Assembly: GCA_029210965.1 (NCBI GenBank)
Contig: JARGFZ010000012.1
Span: forward strand, 1-64,000
DNA: 64,000 nucleotides
Source of the DNA: a bacterium
GTDB lineage: Bacteria; BMS3Abin14
Direction: 5' to 3'
How positions within the stretch are numbered: the first letter of the stretch is position 1; each line of letters opens with the position of its first letter. Both the position numbers and the translations under genes were made by a program. The notes beneath the pieces were generated by a model. It saw only the letters and a program-made list of their open reading frames with translations. It ran no database searches and was not told the DNA's origin. This document shows positions 48,444-56,595 of the stretch, in pieces.

Positions 48444-49694
48444 TTGAATCCAATTAACCTTTCCGGACAGGACAAAATACTTTTGTTCAGATCTCCTCAA
48501 ATCACCCTTATCATCCTGTTTATCTCAACAATGTTGATATTGCCTCTATCTGCCCTGGGAGGGGATTTTTCCCTGACATCCCGGACCTCGGCAACATCCT
48601 GGGAGGAGGAGGACGGGACTACCAACAGTTCGGCCTCCGAATATCTAAAGTTTTACAATCGGGGAGCACTGGGAGGGTTCAGACTCGACCTGGAGGGGTA
48701 CGGGCGATTTTCTCAACTGGAGGAAGAGTGGGAACCAGGTGACGAACCAGGTGACGAAGACCCCAACCGTCTTTACGTTCTCGCAATGACGCTGTCTGGA
48801 GAGAACGACCGGAATGTGATCATATTGGGGCGACAGTTTGTCACCGCCCTTGTGGGCCCTGAAATGATCGACGGTCTGTCAATACAGACCGAAGCCGGCA
48901 AGGCCACTTTCAATGCCCGCTGGGGTTACAGATCGGATGTTAGCGGGGGTTCGGAGGATGACATCATCCTCGGCCTCGGGTTTGACTATAATATCAAGCA
49001 GGGGATGTACCTGTCCCTCGATTACGGCCGCACCTACGATGACCGTACCCTTTCCGAACTTCTGGCCACCGAGTGGGTCTACAGCTGGCACCGGTTTACA
49101 AAGGCCTACATCAACCTTAACTGGGACCTCATGTCCCAAACTCTCCATGAGTCTCTTGTGGGCACCCGGCTCTTTTTCTCCGATCGTTTTTCAGCGGTTG
49201 TGGAATTTGCGCACAACGTTCAGGTTTTTGACTCCGACTCTATCTACAGTGTATTCGCCGTGGACGCGGCTTACACAAGGTCTTTTTCCCTTCTGTTCAC
49301 TCCGAGCCGCAACACGAAATACGCCTGGGACTATGTTGTAGAATCCTCCAAGGACGGAGGAGCCAAACGCTATGTAGTCAGCGGCCACTGGACACCTGGC
49401 CGCTCAAAGATCTACAGCAGCCTGCTTCAGCACACAGGCACCGGGGGTGATGTGACAGAGATATCCGCTTCGGTGTCCACACCTGTCTTCAAAAACTTTT
49501 ATGCGGGTATCGGAGGGGACCTTGCCACTACGGAGAATCCCGGTGAGAGTTCGGTGAAGAGCCACCTCGCCTACCTGAGCGGAGAGTGGGAGCTGGGACC
49601 AAATACCTCTGTTGACCTGCGATTGGAACACTGCGGCGATGAACTTACAGAACCCACCCGAACCGCAAGGTTGGCCCTGAAAGTGGAGTTCTAG
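48444..49694 (+). CDS. Outer-membrane beta-barrel of a porin-cytochrome conduit
   Basis: 416 residues from TTG 48444. A signal sequence (about 18-40, ITLIILFISTMLILPLSALG) precedes about 16-20 amphipathic strands (EYLKFYNRGALGGFRLDLEG, LGLGFDYNIKQGMYLSLDYG, TKAYINLNWDLMSQTLHESL) and a terminal Phe (LALKVEF). It is directly followed by a periplasmic decaheme cytochrome and a multiheme lipoprotein. This is the gene set of porin-cytochrome complexes (OmbB-OmaB-OmcB, MtrB-MtrA-MtrC) that carry electrons across the outer membrane. Family identity is inferred from context and fold, not from a motif. A hairpin after the stop may lower expression of the downstream genes. Confidence 0.75.
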   Translation: MNPINLSGQDKILLFRSPQITLIILFISTMLILPLSALGGDFSLTSRTSATSWEEEDGTTNSSASEYLKFYNRGALGGFRLDLEGYGRFSQLEEEWEPGDEPGDEDPNRLYVLAMTLSGENDRNVIILGRQFVTALVGPEMIDGLSIQTEAGKATFNARWGYRSDVSGGSEDDIILGLGFDYNIKQGMYLSLDYGRTYDDRTLSELLATEWVYSWHRFTKAYINLNWDLMSQTLHESLVGTRLFFSDRFSAVVEFAHNVQVFDSDSIYSVFAVDAAYTRSFSLLFTPSRNTKYAWDYVVESSKDGGAKRYVVSGHWTPGRSKIYSSLLQHTGTGGDVTEISASVSTPVFKNFYAGIGGDLATTENPGESSVKSHLAYLSGEWELGPNTSVDLRLEHCGDELTEPTRTARLALKVEF

Positions 49695-49727
49695 GAGTCT
49701 GTTGGAGTATCCATTCAGACTCCTAGC
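49692..49727 (+). terminator. Hairpin between barrel and cytochrome genes
   Basis: A perfect 11-bp stem CTAGGAGTCTG/CAGACTCCTAG overlapping the barrel stop codon, followed by CAATAATTTTT. It may be a partial terminator or mRNA-stability element that sets the barrel:cytochrome ratio. Confidence 0.6.
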
Positions 49728-49900
49728 AATAATTTTTCGAAACGGAATTTTGCCTAAAAAGAGGCGACTTAAGAGGATTTTTGGAGCAACTCGTTATGGC
49801 TATTGACATTATGGTTACCTTTATTGAAATAACCTCTCAAAAAAAGAGCATTTCGAAAAATTTACAGCAGCGAGTTGAGATAGTCCGACCCACTGCTAGG

Positions 49901-50755
49901 ATGAGTAACAAAAACAGACTGTCTTGCCTCTTCATATTTATTTTATTTTCGGCTGCGCTTCTCACTGCAACCCAGGCTGTGGCCATGCGTTTTTCACACA
50001 TTCTCCACGAGAAGAATGAGATCTCCCAGTGCTCACGTTGTCACACTCCTGGTGCCGTGACCATTATTCCCGAAAGGGCTGTCTGCTACGGATGCCACGA
50101 AGAAAAGGCTATTGAGGAGACTGTGCTGGGCCCGACCAAAACTCACACCCCGCTATGGGTGCGCCAGCACGGGATCGACTCCCAATCTGCCGGGGCGCAA
50201 TGTTCCGACTGTCACACCATTACCTTCTGTGTGGACTGCCACAAGGGCGGGGAGTTGGGAGTGAACCTGGAAAAACGAATCGTGAGGATGGATACAGCTC
50301 CGAGCACCCACACGTCACGGTTCCGGATCGTCCATCCCCTCAAAGCCACCGCTGAGCAGATCGAAAAGTGCTATACATGTCACTCGAAGTCGGAGTGCGT
50401 GGACTGCCATGAGGATTACAGACAAAAGTTTCGGGTAACCGGCCGGGAGATCGTTTCCCACCAGAAACAGAATAGTTGGGAAACGATGACCGACCACATC
50501 ACCTTCCCCTTGAATCAGTGTCAGGACTGTCATCCCGGCGGAGCCCTTTCCTCTGCCCAGTGGAGCAGCGGTCACGCCAAGGAAGCGCGCCGCACATTGA
50601 GCAGCTGCCAGTCGTGTCACCCTGAGGGTGATGCCTGCCTGGACTGCCATTCTGCCAAAACGGGCCTGATGATAAGCCCTCACCCCGGGAACTGGGGCAA
50701 GATCCAGACCAGGTTCAGGAAGGAATCACCGGAGGTTTGCGCCAAATGTCACTGA
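49901..50755 (+). CDS. Periplasmic decaheme c-type cytochrome
   Basis: 284 residues from ATG 49901, where a clean signal peptide begins (MSNKNRLSCLFIFILFSAAL, cut near TQAVA). Ten CXXCH motifs: CSRCH, CYGCH, CSDCH, CVDCH, CYTCH, CVDCH, CQDCH, CQSCH, CLDCH and the terminal CAKCH, which ends the protein. Size and haem number match MtrA/OmaB, the wire that plugs into the barrel. A frame from TTG 49781 with an AAGAGG site is open but would put 40 residues before the signal. It overlaps the next gene by ten bases. Confidence 0.88.
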   Translation: MSNKNRLSCLFIFILFSAALLTATQAVAMRFSHILHEKNEISQCSRCHTPGAVTIIPERAVCYGCHEEKAIEETVLGPTKTHTPLWVRQHGIDSQSAGAQCSDCHTITFCVDCHKGGELGVNLEKRIVRMDTAPSTHTSRFRIVHPLKATAEQIEKCYTCHSKSECVDCHEDYRQKFRVTGREIVSHQKQNSWETMTDHITFPLNQCQDCHPGGALSSAQWSSGHAKEARRTLSSCQSCHPEGDACLDCHSAKTGLMISPHPGNWGKIQTRFRKESPEVCAKCH

Positions 50756-52434
50756 TGGTACGCGTTACAGCAGGCCTGCTATCGGCATTCCTGGCCTTTA
50801 CCGGGTGTGGGTTCAACCCCAAGGATTCCGGGGGAGGAATCCCTTCCGGGGTGGAAAAGGGGACCGTCGAGTGCCTGTATTCCGGTTGCCATGATTCTAC
50901 AACGGCCACAACCAGCGTTTATCCAGGGTACAATCCAGCTGTATCATGGGTCCTGGGGTTTCACGGAAACGTTGACGCCGAATCGGGCTCTATTACAGGA
51001 ACCTGCACGGACTGTCACGATCCGATCAATGACATTTCCGACTATTCTCTTCTCTTTACTGCCAATTCGACTGGTATCATTGCCGACAGCATTCATACTG
51101 CCCTCGGTCTCACCTATAAACCGATCATAGGTTGTGAAGCATGCCACGGTTCTGGAATGGAACATTATGCATACATTGATTCGACCCTGTATTATGGCAA
51201 TCATCGTGAACCGATGGATAGCCCGGTATTAAATGTTTTCCCTAACCCGTTTCATCTTCTTCCCTGCGGCCCCTGTCACAGTCCGGACCAGCACACCGGA
51301 GGGTCTTCCCTGAGCAATGTCCTGGCCAACCAGTATCCAGAATGGTACGGGGGCGATGGACAGGGTTTTTATTCCGATGACGGACATTCCGACTCCCTGA
51401 TCGTAGAGACCGCCCAGGGCATGATGACCAGCACAGTCCGCGGCGTTCCATGTGCCGTTTGCCACACAGTTGAAGGGTTCGTGACCTACTACGTCAGGGG
51501 TGACACATCCTGGGCGTCCAGCCAGGCGGTCATCGATCGGCTCATCTCAGAGACAGGGGACACCGACATTGAGGACCCATCAAACGCTCCCGGCAGCGCT
51601 GCTCTTGCGCAGGTCTCATGCGTCTCCTGCCATCCATCCCACGAGCCGGGCGTGCTTGTACGTGGGCTGGACGGGGCCGCCACCGGTACCCAGGGCATGG
51701 CCAACCTCTGCGTCAAGTGTCATAACGTGCGGCAACTGATGTCGGATGTGGGTTCCGGCCAATCCGGTACCGGCGGCCTGGAAATACCGAGGCACCCCCA
51801 GAAGGAGATGTTTGAGGGTGTCAACAACACAAATAATGACGGGTTGAGGGGAGTGGAATCCCTGCCCAGCTTCCTTGCGGCCGATTCCGCCCACGCCGGC
51901 ACCAGCAACGTCCCTGAAGGATGCGCCGGCTGCCACTACCTTTTTGTGCCCGAGAAGAACCCCACCGAGCTTCCACTCAAGGCCACCACAGGACACAGGT
52001 TCGTCCCGCGGGTAGAGAATTGCCTGTCAAGTTACGGGCTGGGCGGCTGCCATCAGGAAACCGACTTCCTTCTATCCGACGGCACCAACCCCTCTTTTGA
52101 GGACTCAACCCTGGGGTCCTTCAATTTCGCATCCATCTACTATTCGGTTGCCGGGCAGCCGGGAGCCGACCATGACTTCGATGGAACCGTTGAACCACTT
52201 CAAACCGAGATCAAGGGGATGTTAAACAACCTGAAAAACGATCTCACTGGAGCAGGAGTACTCTTCGATAGCAGCCAGGGTCTTTTCGACCTTACCCAGA
52301 TGGCCTCGAGAACGACCACAGAGAGGGCCGCCGCCTACAACTACGATTTCGTGGTAGGGGATGGAAGTTTGGGTTATCACAACCCGATCTACGTGGTAAA
52401 TCTTCTTGCTTCAAGCATCTCGGTTTTGCCTTAA
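50746..52434 (+). CDS. Multiheme c-type cytochrome lipoprotein
   Basis: 562 residues from ATG 50746, with GGAGGT nine bases upstream. A signal peptide ends in a lipobox-like FTGC (Cys at about 21). Seven CXXCH motifs (CTDCH, CEACH, CGPCH, CAVCH, CVSCH, CVKCH, CAGCH) plus two expanded ones: CLYSGCH (CX4CH) near the N-terminus and CLSSYGLGGCH (CX8CH) near residue 430. It would bind seven to nine haems. As an outer-membrane lipoprotein it would be the surface-exposed terminus of the conduit, in the position of OmcB/MtrC. It overlaps the decaheme gene and ends before a terminator. Confidence 0.85.
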   Translation: MSLMVRVTAGLLSAFLAFTGCGFNPKDSGGGIPSGVEKGTVECLYSGCHDSTTATTSVYPGYNPAVSWVLGFHGNVDAESGSITGTCTDCHDPINDISDYSLLFTANSTGIIADSIHTALGLTYKPIIGCEACHGSGMEHYAYIDSTLYYGNHREPMDSPVLNVFPNPFHLLPCGPCHSPDQHTGGSSLSNVLANQYPEWYGGDGQGFYSDDGHSDSLIVETAQGMMTSTVRGVPCAVCHTVEGFVTYYVRGDTSWASSQAVIDRLISETGDTDIEDPSNAPGSAALAQVSCVSCHPSHEPGVLVRGLDGAATGTQGMANLCVKCHNVRQLMSDVGSGQSGTGGLEIPRHPQKEMFEGVNNTNNDGLRGVESLPSFLAADSAHAGTSNVPEGCAGCHYLFVPEKNPTELPLKATTGHRFVPRVENCLSSYGLGGCHQETDFLLSDGTNPSFEDSTLGSFNFASIYYSVAGQPGADHDFDGTVEPLQTEIKGMLNNLKNDLTGAGVLFDSSQGLFDLTQMASRTTTERAAAYNYDFVVGDGSLGYHNPIYVVNLLASSISVLP

Positions 52435-52470
52435 ACCAATCCAAAATCCAGGATCTAAAATCTAAAGAAA

Positions 52471-52498
52471 GGCCGGAGCTTTTGCTCCGGCCTCTTAT
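52471..52498 (+). terminator. Terminator of the conduit operon
   Basis: Stem GGCCGGAGC/GCTCCGGCC with loop TTTT, followed by TCTTATTTT. Preceded by heptads AATCCAA, AATCCAG, GATCTAA, AATCTAA (52438-52466). Confidence 0.9.
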
Positions 52499-52531
52499 TT
52501 TACCTCTGGACCCTGGACTTTACACTCTGGA

Positions 52532-52574
52532 CTGCAGGTCTTATTTAGAATCCTATTCTAAATAAAACCTGCAG
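52532..52574 (-). terminator. Long inverted repeat at the end of the small barrel gene
   Basis: 19-bp arms CTGCAGGTCTTATTTAGAA and its complement (18 of 19) around TCCTA. It overlaps the last codons and stop of the minus-strand gene (52545-53030). It is a probable terminator of that gene and a barrier between the convergent units. Confidence 0.7.
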
Positions 52575-53030
52575 CGTTCCCGTTCCTACATCTTTATATC
52601 CGCCACCCCCATCCCACCGGCTGATACGAAGGTCGAACCCGAGGCTGGCCGAGGGGAAGATGGGCCACCCGAAACCTCCACCAAGGGTCACACCTGCTCC
52701 GTCGATGTTCTCGAACTCATGGGCCGAGATGAGAGCGTAGATCCGGGTGGAAAACCCTCCCATGTCCATGACCCACGCAGGCCCGCCCATGACGGCATTG
52801 TAGTCTCCCTGGTCATGGGAACTGTCCTGCATGGCGACCATGAGACGGATTCCACCCGACCCAAAAGTTCCCTCGATAGTCGTACCCATGTCGGTGTCCA
52901 CTCCATCCAGATCATTGTCAAAGGAGACGAGTCCGTAACCCACCCCTAACTCCACAACTGCGTGGGAGGGGGAAGGGAAAGCAAGTAACAGCAATGGTAA
53001 TAGGAATAGCAGGGGAGTGCGTTTTTTCAT
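52545..53030 (-). CDS. Small outer-membrane beta-barrel protein
   Basis: 161 residues. A signal peptide (MKKRTPLLFLLPLLLLAFPS, ending SPSHA) precedes strands such as VELGVGYGLVSFDNDLDG, GGIRLMVAMQDSSHDQGDY, TRIYALISAHEFENIDGAG, ending TLQVLFRIGF. It is an 8-strand-size barrel of the same class as 23366-23890. The ATG at 53030 follows AAAGGAG; a 17-residue upstream extension is rejected. It converges on the cytochrome conduit, but no functional link is implied. Confidence 0.78.
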   Translation of the reverse strand: MKKRTPLLFLLPLLLLAFPSPSHAVVELGVGYGLVSFDNDLDGVDTDMGTTIEGTFGSGGIRLMVAMQDSSHDQGDYNAVMGGPAWVMDMGGFSTRIYALISAHEFENIDGAGVTLGGGFGWPIFPSASLGFDLRISRWDGGGGYKDVGTGTLQVLFRIGF

Positions 53031-53547
53031 GATTTGTCTCCTTTGGGAGAAGTGTAGCATAATCCGTGATCCGCCTGCCACGGCGACTTGTCACGGCGTA
53101 GTTCGAAGAACGAAGACGGAAGCTGAAAGCGAAGACGGGTGATCCGTAATCAAGTAAAAGTATACCAATCGCCCGAACAACAAATCAAATAGAGGTAGGA
53201 GGAATAAAAGAAACAAGTATTTCTTCATCCTCCATTTTGCATTATTCATCCTTCTGCGTCGAAAGCCCCATTCCTTGACTTACCAAGGGACACCATAGTG
53301 CATCAGATGCGGGGTGCGATTGAGGAACCGACCGGAGGTCCCGCCTGTGGCGGGAGCGAGGATCTCAGAGGGGTGATAACACAGCCATTATCGCACCGGA
53401 TGGACCATGCTCACCGGTCGCCAAGAGTATGCCAGATGGGAGGCTCGACCGATGAGGGAACCGGAGCGTACATGATATCGTACGTGAGGATTGTCGAAGA
53501 GGGAGTACGAAACAGATGGCGTGCTATTGGCAGCCGTACTAATCAGC
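53031..53547. other. Spacer with possible structured RNA
   Basis: No gene. 53090-53145 holds the CGGCGTAGTT...GAAGACGGAAGCTGAAAGCG dispersed repeat. The 53300-53535 stretch is GC-rich with several inverted repeats: GGTGCGAT/ATCGCACC (53313, 53388), CCCGCC/GGCGGG (53340-53354) and CGTACATGATATCGTACG (53467-53484). It begins with GTGCG and has a GAGGGAACCGGAGCGTAC motif that recalls group II intron RNA; identity uncertain. Confidence 0.3.
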
Positions 53548-55167
53548 CTACAATACGATTTCCTTCGCTTCGAGTATTTCTTCAAGATTCACGATCTCGC
53601 GCAAAACCCCCTCAGGCAGCCTTCCATCCAGGGCAACAAACCCCACGGCGCTCCCCTGACAACTCTCCCTTCCCAGAAAGAACCCCGCCACGTTGATCCG
53701 GTTCTCTCCAAGGATGGTTCCCACCTTTCCAATAACTCCCGGCCTGTCCTGGTTGGTAAAAACCAGGAACGTTCCCTCAGCAACGAGGTCCACGCGGAAC
53801 CGATCCACCGCAGTTACCCTTCCGCGCAGATCGGCAAACACAGTTCCTTCAACCGTGTTGTCTCCCTGGTCAGTGATAACCTTGACGGAAATGAGATCGC
53901 TGTAGTTTTTAACCCGGTCAGCCTTCGCCTCTGTAATGGATATTCCTCTCTCCTTGGCGAAATAGGGAGCACTGATAAAAGTAGCCGCTTCCTGCTGATT
54001 TCTTTCCATGAGTCCCTTCAGAACCGCAAAGGTGTACGGCTGATAGCGGAAGGGGGAATCGAAGACCTTTTCAGAGACATCTTCGGCGAACAGGGATCCC
54101 ACCAGGGTGACATGGACCTCCTCGATCCTGCCCGTTACGAACTGAGAAAGGAACCGTCCCATCTTTTCGGAGAGATCGAAATAAGCCTGAAGCTCAGGTG
54201 ACAAGCGACCCCTGACGTAGGGCAGGTTAACAGCGTTCTCATAGGAACTCCCATTCAACACATTGATAACCTGCTGTGCGATGATCACCGAAACGTTCTT
54301 CTGGGCTTCCTCCGTGTTTGCTCCAAGGTGTGGGGTCATGATGAGGTTGGGCACTCCGTGAAGTGGCGAATCATCGGGCAGCGGCTCCTTTGAAAAAACA
54401 TCCACTGCCGCCATGCTCACTTTGCCGCTTTCAAGGGACCTTGCCAGTGCAGATTCATCCACGATGCCGCCTCTGGCGCAGTTGATCAGCACCACTTTGT
54501 CCTTCATCACACCGAACTGACTCTCTCCGATCATCCCTTTTGTTTCCTCGGTAAGGGGTACGTGGAAAGTGATAATATCGGACCGATTGAGAAGCTTGTC
54601 CAGGTCTTCCACCAGCTCTACTCCGGCCTTCTCCGCCTTTTCCCTCTTGATATAGGGATCGTAGGCAAGAATACTCATATCGAAAGACAGCGCTCTTCGC
54701 GCCACTTCGCTCCCGATGCGCCCCAGGCCGATGATACCAAGGATTTTCTTGTAAAGCTGGATTCCCATGAACTTTTTGCGGTCCCATTGGCCGCTCTCCA
54801 GGGAATGATGGGCGAAGGGCAGCTTTCTCACTGCACCCAGCATCATGGCAAGGGTGTGCTCAGTGGCTGCCAGAGTATTGCCGGTAGGGGCGTTCAGGAC
54901 CACAACACCCTTCCGGGATGCTGCTTCAATATCAACGTTATCCACGCCCACGCCGGCCCTTCCGATGACCTTCAGGTTCTGGGCCTTTTCCAGGATCCCC
55001 GCAGTCACGTCGGTCCCGCTTCTCGTAATAAGGGCATGATAGGATTCGATATTATCCGCGAGCTTATCTCCCTTAAGAGAAAGGTCTACAACAACCTCAA
55101 AACCCTCCTGGGCGCGGAGAATATCGATACCCTCCTGATCAATGGAATCGGTGATTAGAATTTTCAT
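53548..55167 (-). CDS. serA: D-3-phosphoglycerate dehydrogenase
   Basis: 539 residues, the long form. It oxidises 3-phosphoglycerate to 3-phosphohydroxypyruvate, the first step of serine synthesis. The NAD fold has GIIGLGRIGSEVARRALSFD; the catalytic triad is in INCARGGIVDESAL (Arg), a Glu about 30 residues later, and PHLGANTEEAQ (His). The intervening ASB domain (about 315-455) and C-terminal ACT domain (LVFTNQDRPGVIGKVGTILG) allow feedback control by serine. Start ATG 55167. No phosphoserine aminotransferase is adjacent. Confidence 0.95.
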   Translation of the reverse strand: MKILITDSIDQEGIDILRAQEGFEVVVDLSLKGDKLADNIESYHALITRSGTDVTAGILEKAQNLKVIGRAGVGVDNVDIEAASRKGVVVLNAPTGNTLAATEHTLAMMLGAVRKLPFAHHSLESGQWDRKKFMGIQLYKKILGIIGLGRIGSEVARRALSFDMSILAYDPYIKREKAEKAGVELVEDLDKLLNRSDIITFHVPLTEETKGMIGESQFGVMKDKVVLINCARGGIVDESALARSLESGKVSMAAVDVFSKEPLPDDSPLHGVPNLIMTPHLGANTEEAQKNVSVIIAQQVINVLNGSSYENAVNLPYVRGRLSPELQAYFDLSEKMGRFLSQFVTGRIEEVHVTLVGSLFAEDVSEKVFDSPFRYQPYTFAVLKGLMERNQQEAATFISAPYFAKERGISITEAKADRVKNYSDLISVKVITDQGDNTVEGTVFADLRGRVTAVDRFRVDLVAEGTFLVFTNQDRPGVIGKVGTILGENRINVAGFFLGRESCQGSAVGFVALDGRLPEGVLREIVNLEEILEAKEIVL

Positions 55168-55347
55168 GGCTGCTTCCTGTGAATAGGGAAAAGGGAATGG
55201 TGAAAAGTGGTCGATGCCGGCCCTATCTCCACCTGATTTCAGCTCCTACAGTGGACTGTAAACCTTTAACTGTATGCTGTCCATCCGAATGGATTTGAAC
55301 TTTAGCACGGTTATTCAAGACCATCAACGGGGCTTGGAGCTTTTCCC

Positions 55348-55926
55348 GTGACCAAAGCAAATGTACCCGATACAATAAGCTTTATGCTGCGAAAGATAAG
55401 AGACACATTAAAAGATCACCAACCCCATGACCTTCACCAGGAAGCCAATGCAGCCGTCCTCATCCCTCTTTTTGAGTACAACGGCAGCATCGGTCTGGTT
55501 CTGATCCATAGGTCTGAAACAAAAGGGCTGCACAGGGGACAAATGGGGTTTCCGGGGGGCATGGCTGAGCCCGCAGACGGCGGAGACCTGTTGCAGACAG
55601 CCTTGCGTGAGTCGGAAGAGGAACTCAACCTTTTTCCTGAAGATGTTCAGATCATCGGGGAACTCTCACAGCGCCAAACGATCGTTTCTGGACTTACGGT
55701 AAAACCCTTTGTGGGCATAATTCCATTCCCCTATAACTTCTCCCCGGACCCTGTTGAGGTTCAGAGCACTCACACTGCTATCTTGAGCACCCTGGTAAAT
55801 GAGGTGATCACAGGAGTCAACTCCTTTGAACTGCCTCCGCCGATCTACCCTGTGAACGGGAAACCTGTCTGGGGATTAACAGCGAAGATCATCACGGAGT
55901 TGTTGGAAGTGATCGGTGAAAAGTGA
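55348..55926 (+). CDS. Nudix hydrolase (CoA pyrophosphatase type)
   Basis: 192 residues. The Nudix box is G-x5-E-x7-RE-x2-EE: GMAEPADGGDLLQTALRESEEELNL, seen here in two parts as GFPGGMAEPADGG and ALRESEEELNL. HRGQMGFPGG upstream is the motif of CoA/acyl-CoA pyrophosphatases (NudL). It would release 3',5'-ADP and phosphopantetheine from CoA. The start could be GTG 55348 or ATG 55384 (MLRKIRDTL); the second is near the usual family start. The end of the gene runs into a heptad spacer (GTGAAAA, GTGAAGG, GTGAAGG). Confidence 0.88.
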   Translation: MTKANVPDTISFMLRKIRDTLKDHQPHDLHQEANAAVLIPLFEYNGSIGLVLIHRSETKGLHRGQMGFPGGMAEPADGGDLLQTALRESEEELNLFPEDVQIIGELSQRQTIVSGLTVKPFVGIIPFPYNFSPDPVEVQSTHTAILSTLVNEVITGVNSFELPPPIYPVNGKPVWGLTAKIITELLEVIGEK

Positions 55927-56115
55927 AGGGTGAAGGGTGGAGCGTGGAAGCGAAACCCACTCTGCTTTTCCTGTCAAGTCCGAAGGTTAAATAGTACCAG
56001 GACCTTGCACCTGGTTCTGACCTTACAGAACACTTATTAATAATCACCGAACACTGATCCCCTGATTCCTGGACCGATTCTAACCGTTCACTGTCCACTG
56101 TTCACTATTCACTCC
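55917..56115. repeat. Heptad runs between Nudix and ybaK genes
   Basis: GTGAAAA, GTGAAGG, GTGAAGG, GTGGAGC, GTGGAAG at 55917-55951 and GTTCACT, GTCCACT, GTTCACT, ATTCACT at 56087-56114. The two are reverse-complement types (GTGAAC against GTTCAC), so the spacer could form a stem-loop. Between them no gene is seen. Confidence 0.7.
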
Positions 56116-56579
56116 TTCGAAATGCGGCACACCTTGGCTCGGGTTATTTCCTGTAGCATTTCGAAGGTGGTTTCGAACGCGTTGTTGTTTTCCCCCGCTG
56201 CAGGGTAGATCTTCCCGTCCCGGGGAAACCCTTCATCCATCAGGACAGGGATCTTCTGGAAGTGCCCTATCGGGGGCACAGCGCCCACAGTAAACCCGGT
56301 CCACTTCTGAACCATATCCGGATCTGCCATTCTCACCTTCTTCACTTCCAAAACGCGAGCAATGGCCCTCATATCAGCCCTGCGGTTTCCAGGGATCAGG
56401 GCAACTACTGGTTCATCCTGAGCTGAAAAAACCATGGATTTGACGATCCTGGCTACTTCAACCCCAAGCATCATTGCTGAATCCTCTGCCGTTTCGGTCT
56501 TTCGGTCAAAACGCCTGACGGCCGGTTCATGACCGGCCGTCAGCAGCGATTCAACTACCTTTTTTTCACCTCTGGGCAT
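56109..56579 (-). CDS. YbaK/ProX-type aminoacyl-tRNA deacylase
   Basis: 156 residues. AMMLGVEVARIVKSMVFSAQ, VVALIPGNRRADMRAIARVL and FTVGAVPPIGHFQKIPVLMD are the conserved blocks of the YbaK/EbsC editing family, including the catalytic Lys in the first and the GxxPP loop in the third. It hydrolyses mischarged tRNA in trans. It stands 17 bases after the repeat-protein gene (56596-57924) on the same strand, perhaps co-transcribed. Weak ribosome-binding site. Confidence 0.9.
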   Translation of the reverse strand: MPRGEKKVVESLLTAGHEPAVRRFDRKTETAEDSAMMLGVEVARIVKSMVFSAQDEPVVALIPGNRRADMRAIARVLEVKKVRMADPDMVQKWTGFTVGAVPPIGHFQKIPVLMDEGFPRDGKIYPAAGENNNAFETTFEMLQEITRAKVCRISKE

Positions 56580-56595
56580 CTAAAACACCAAGGCT

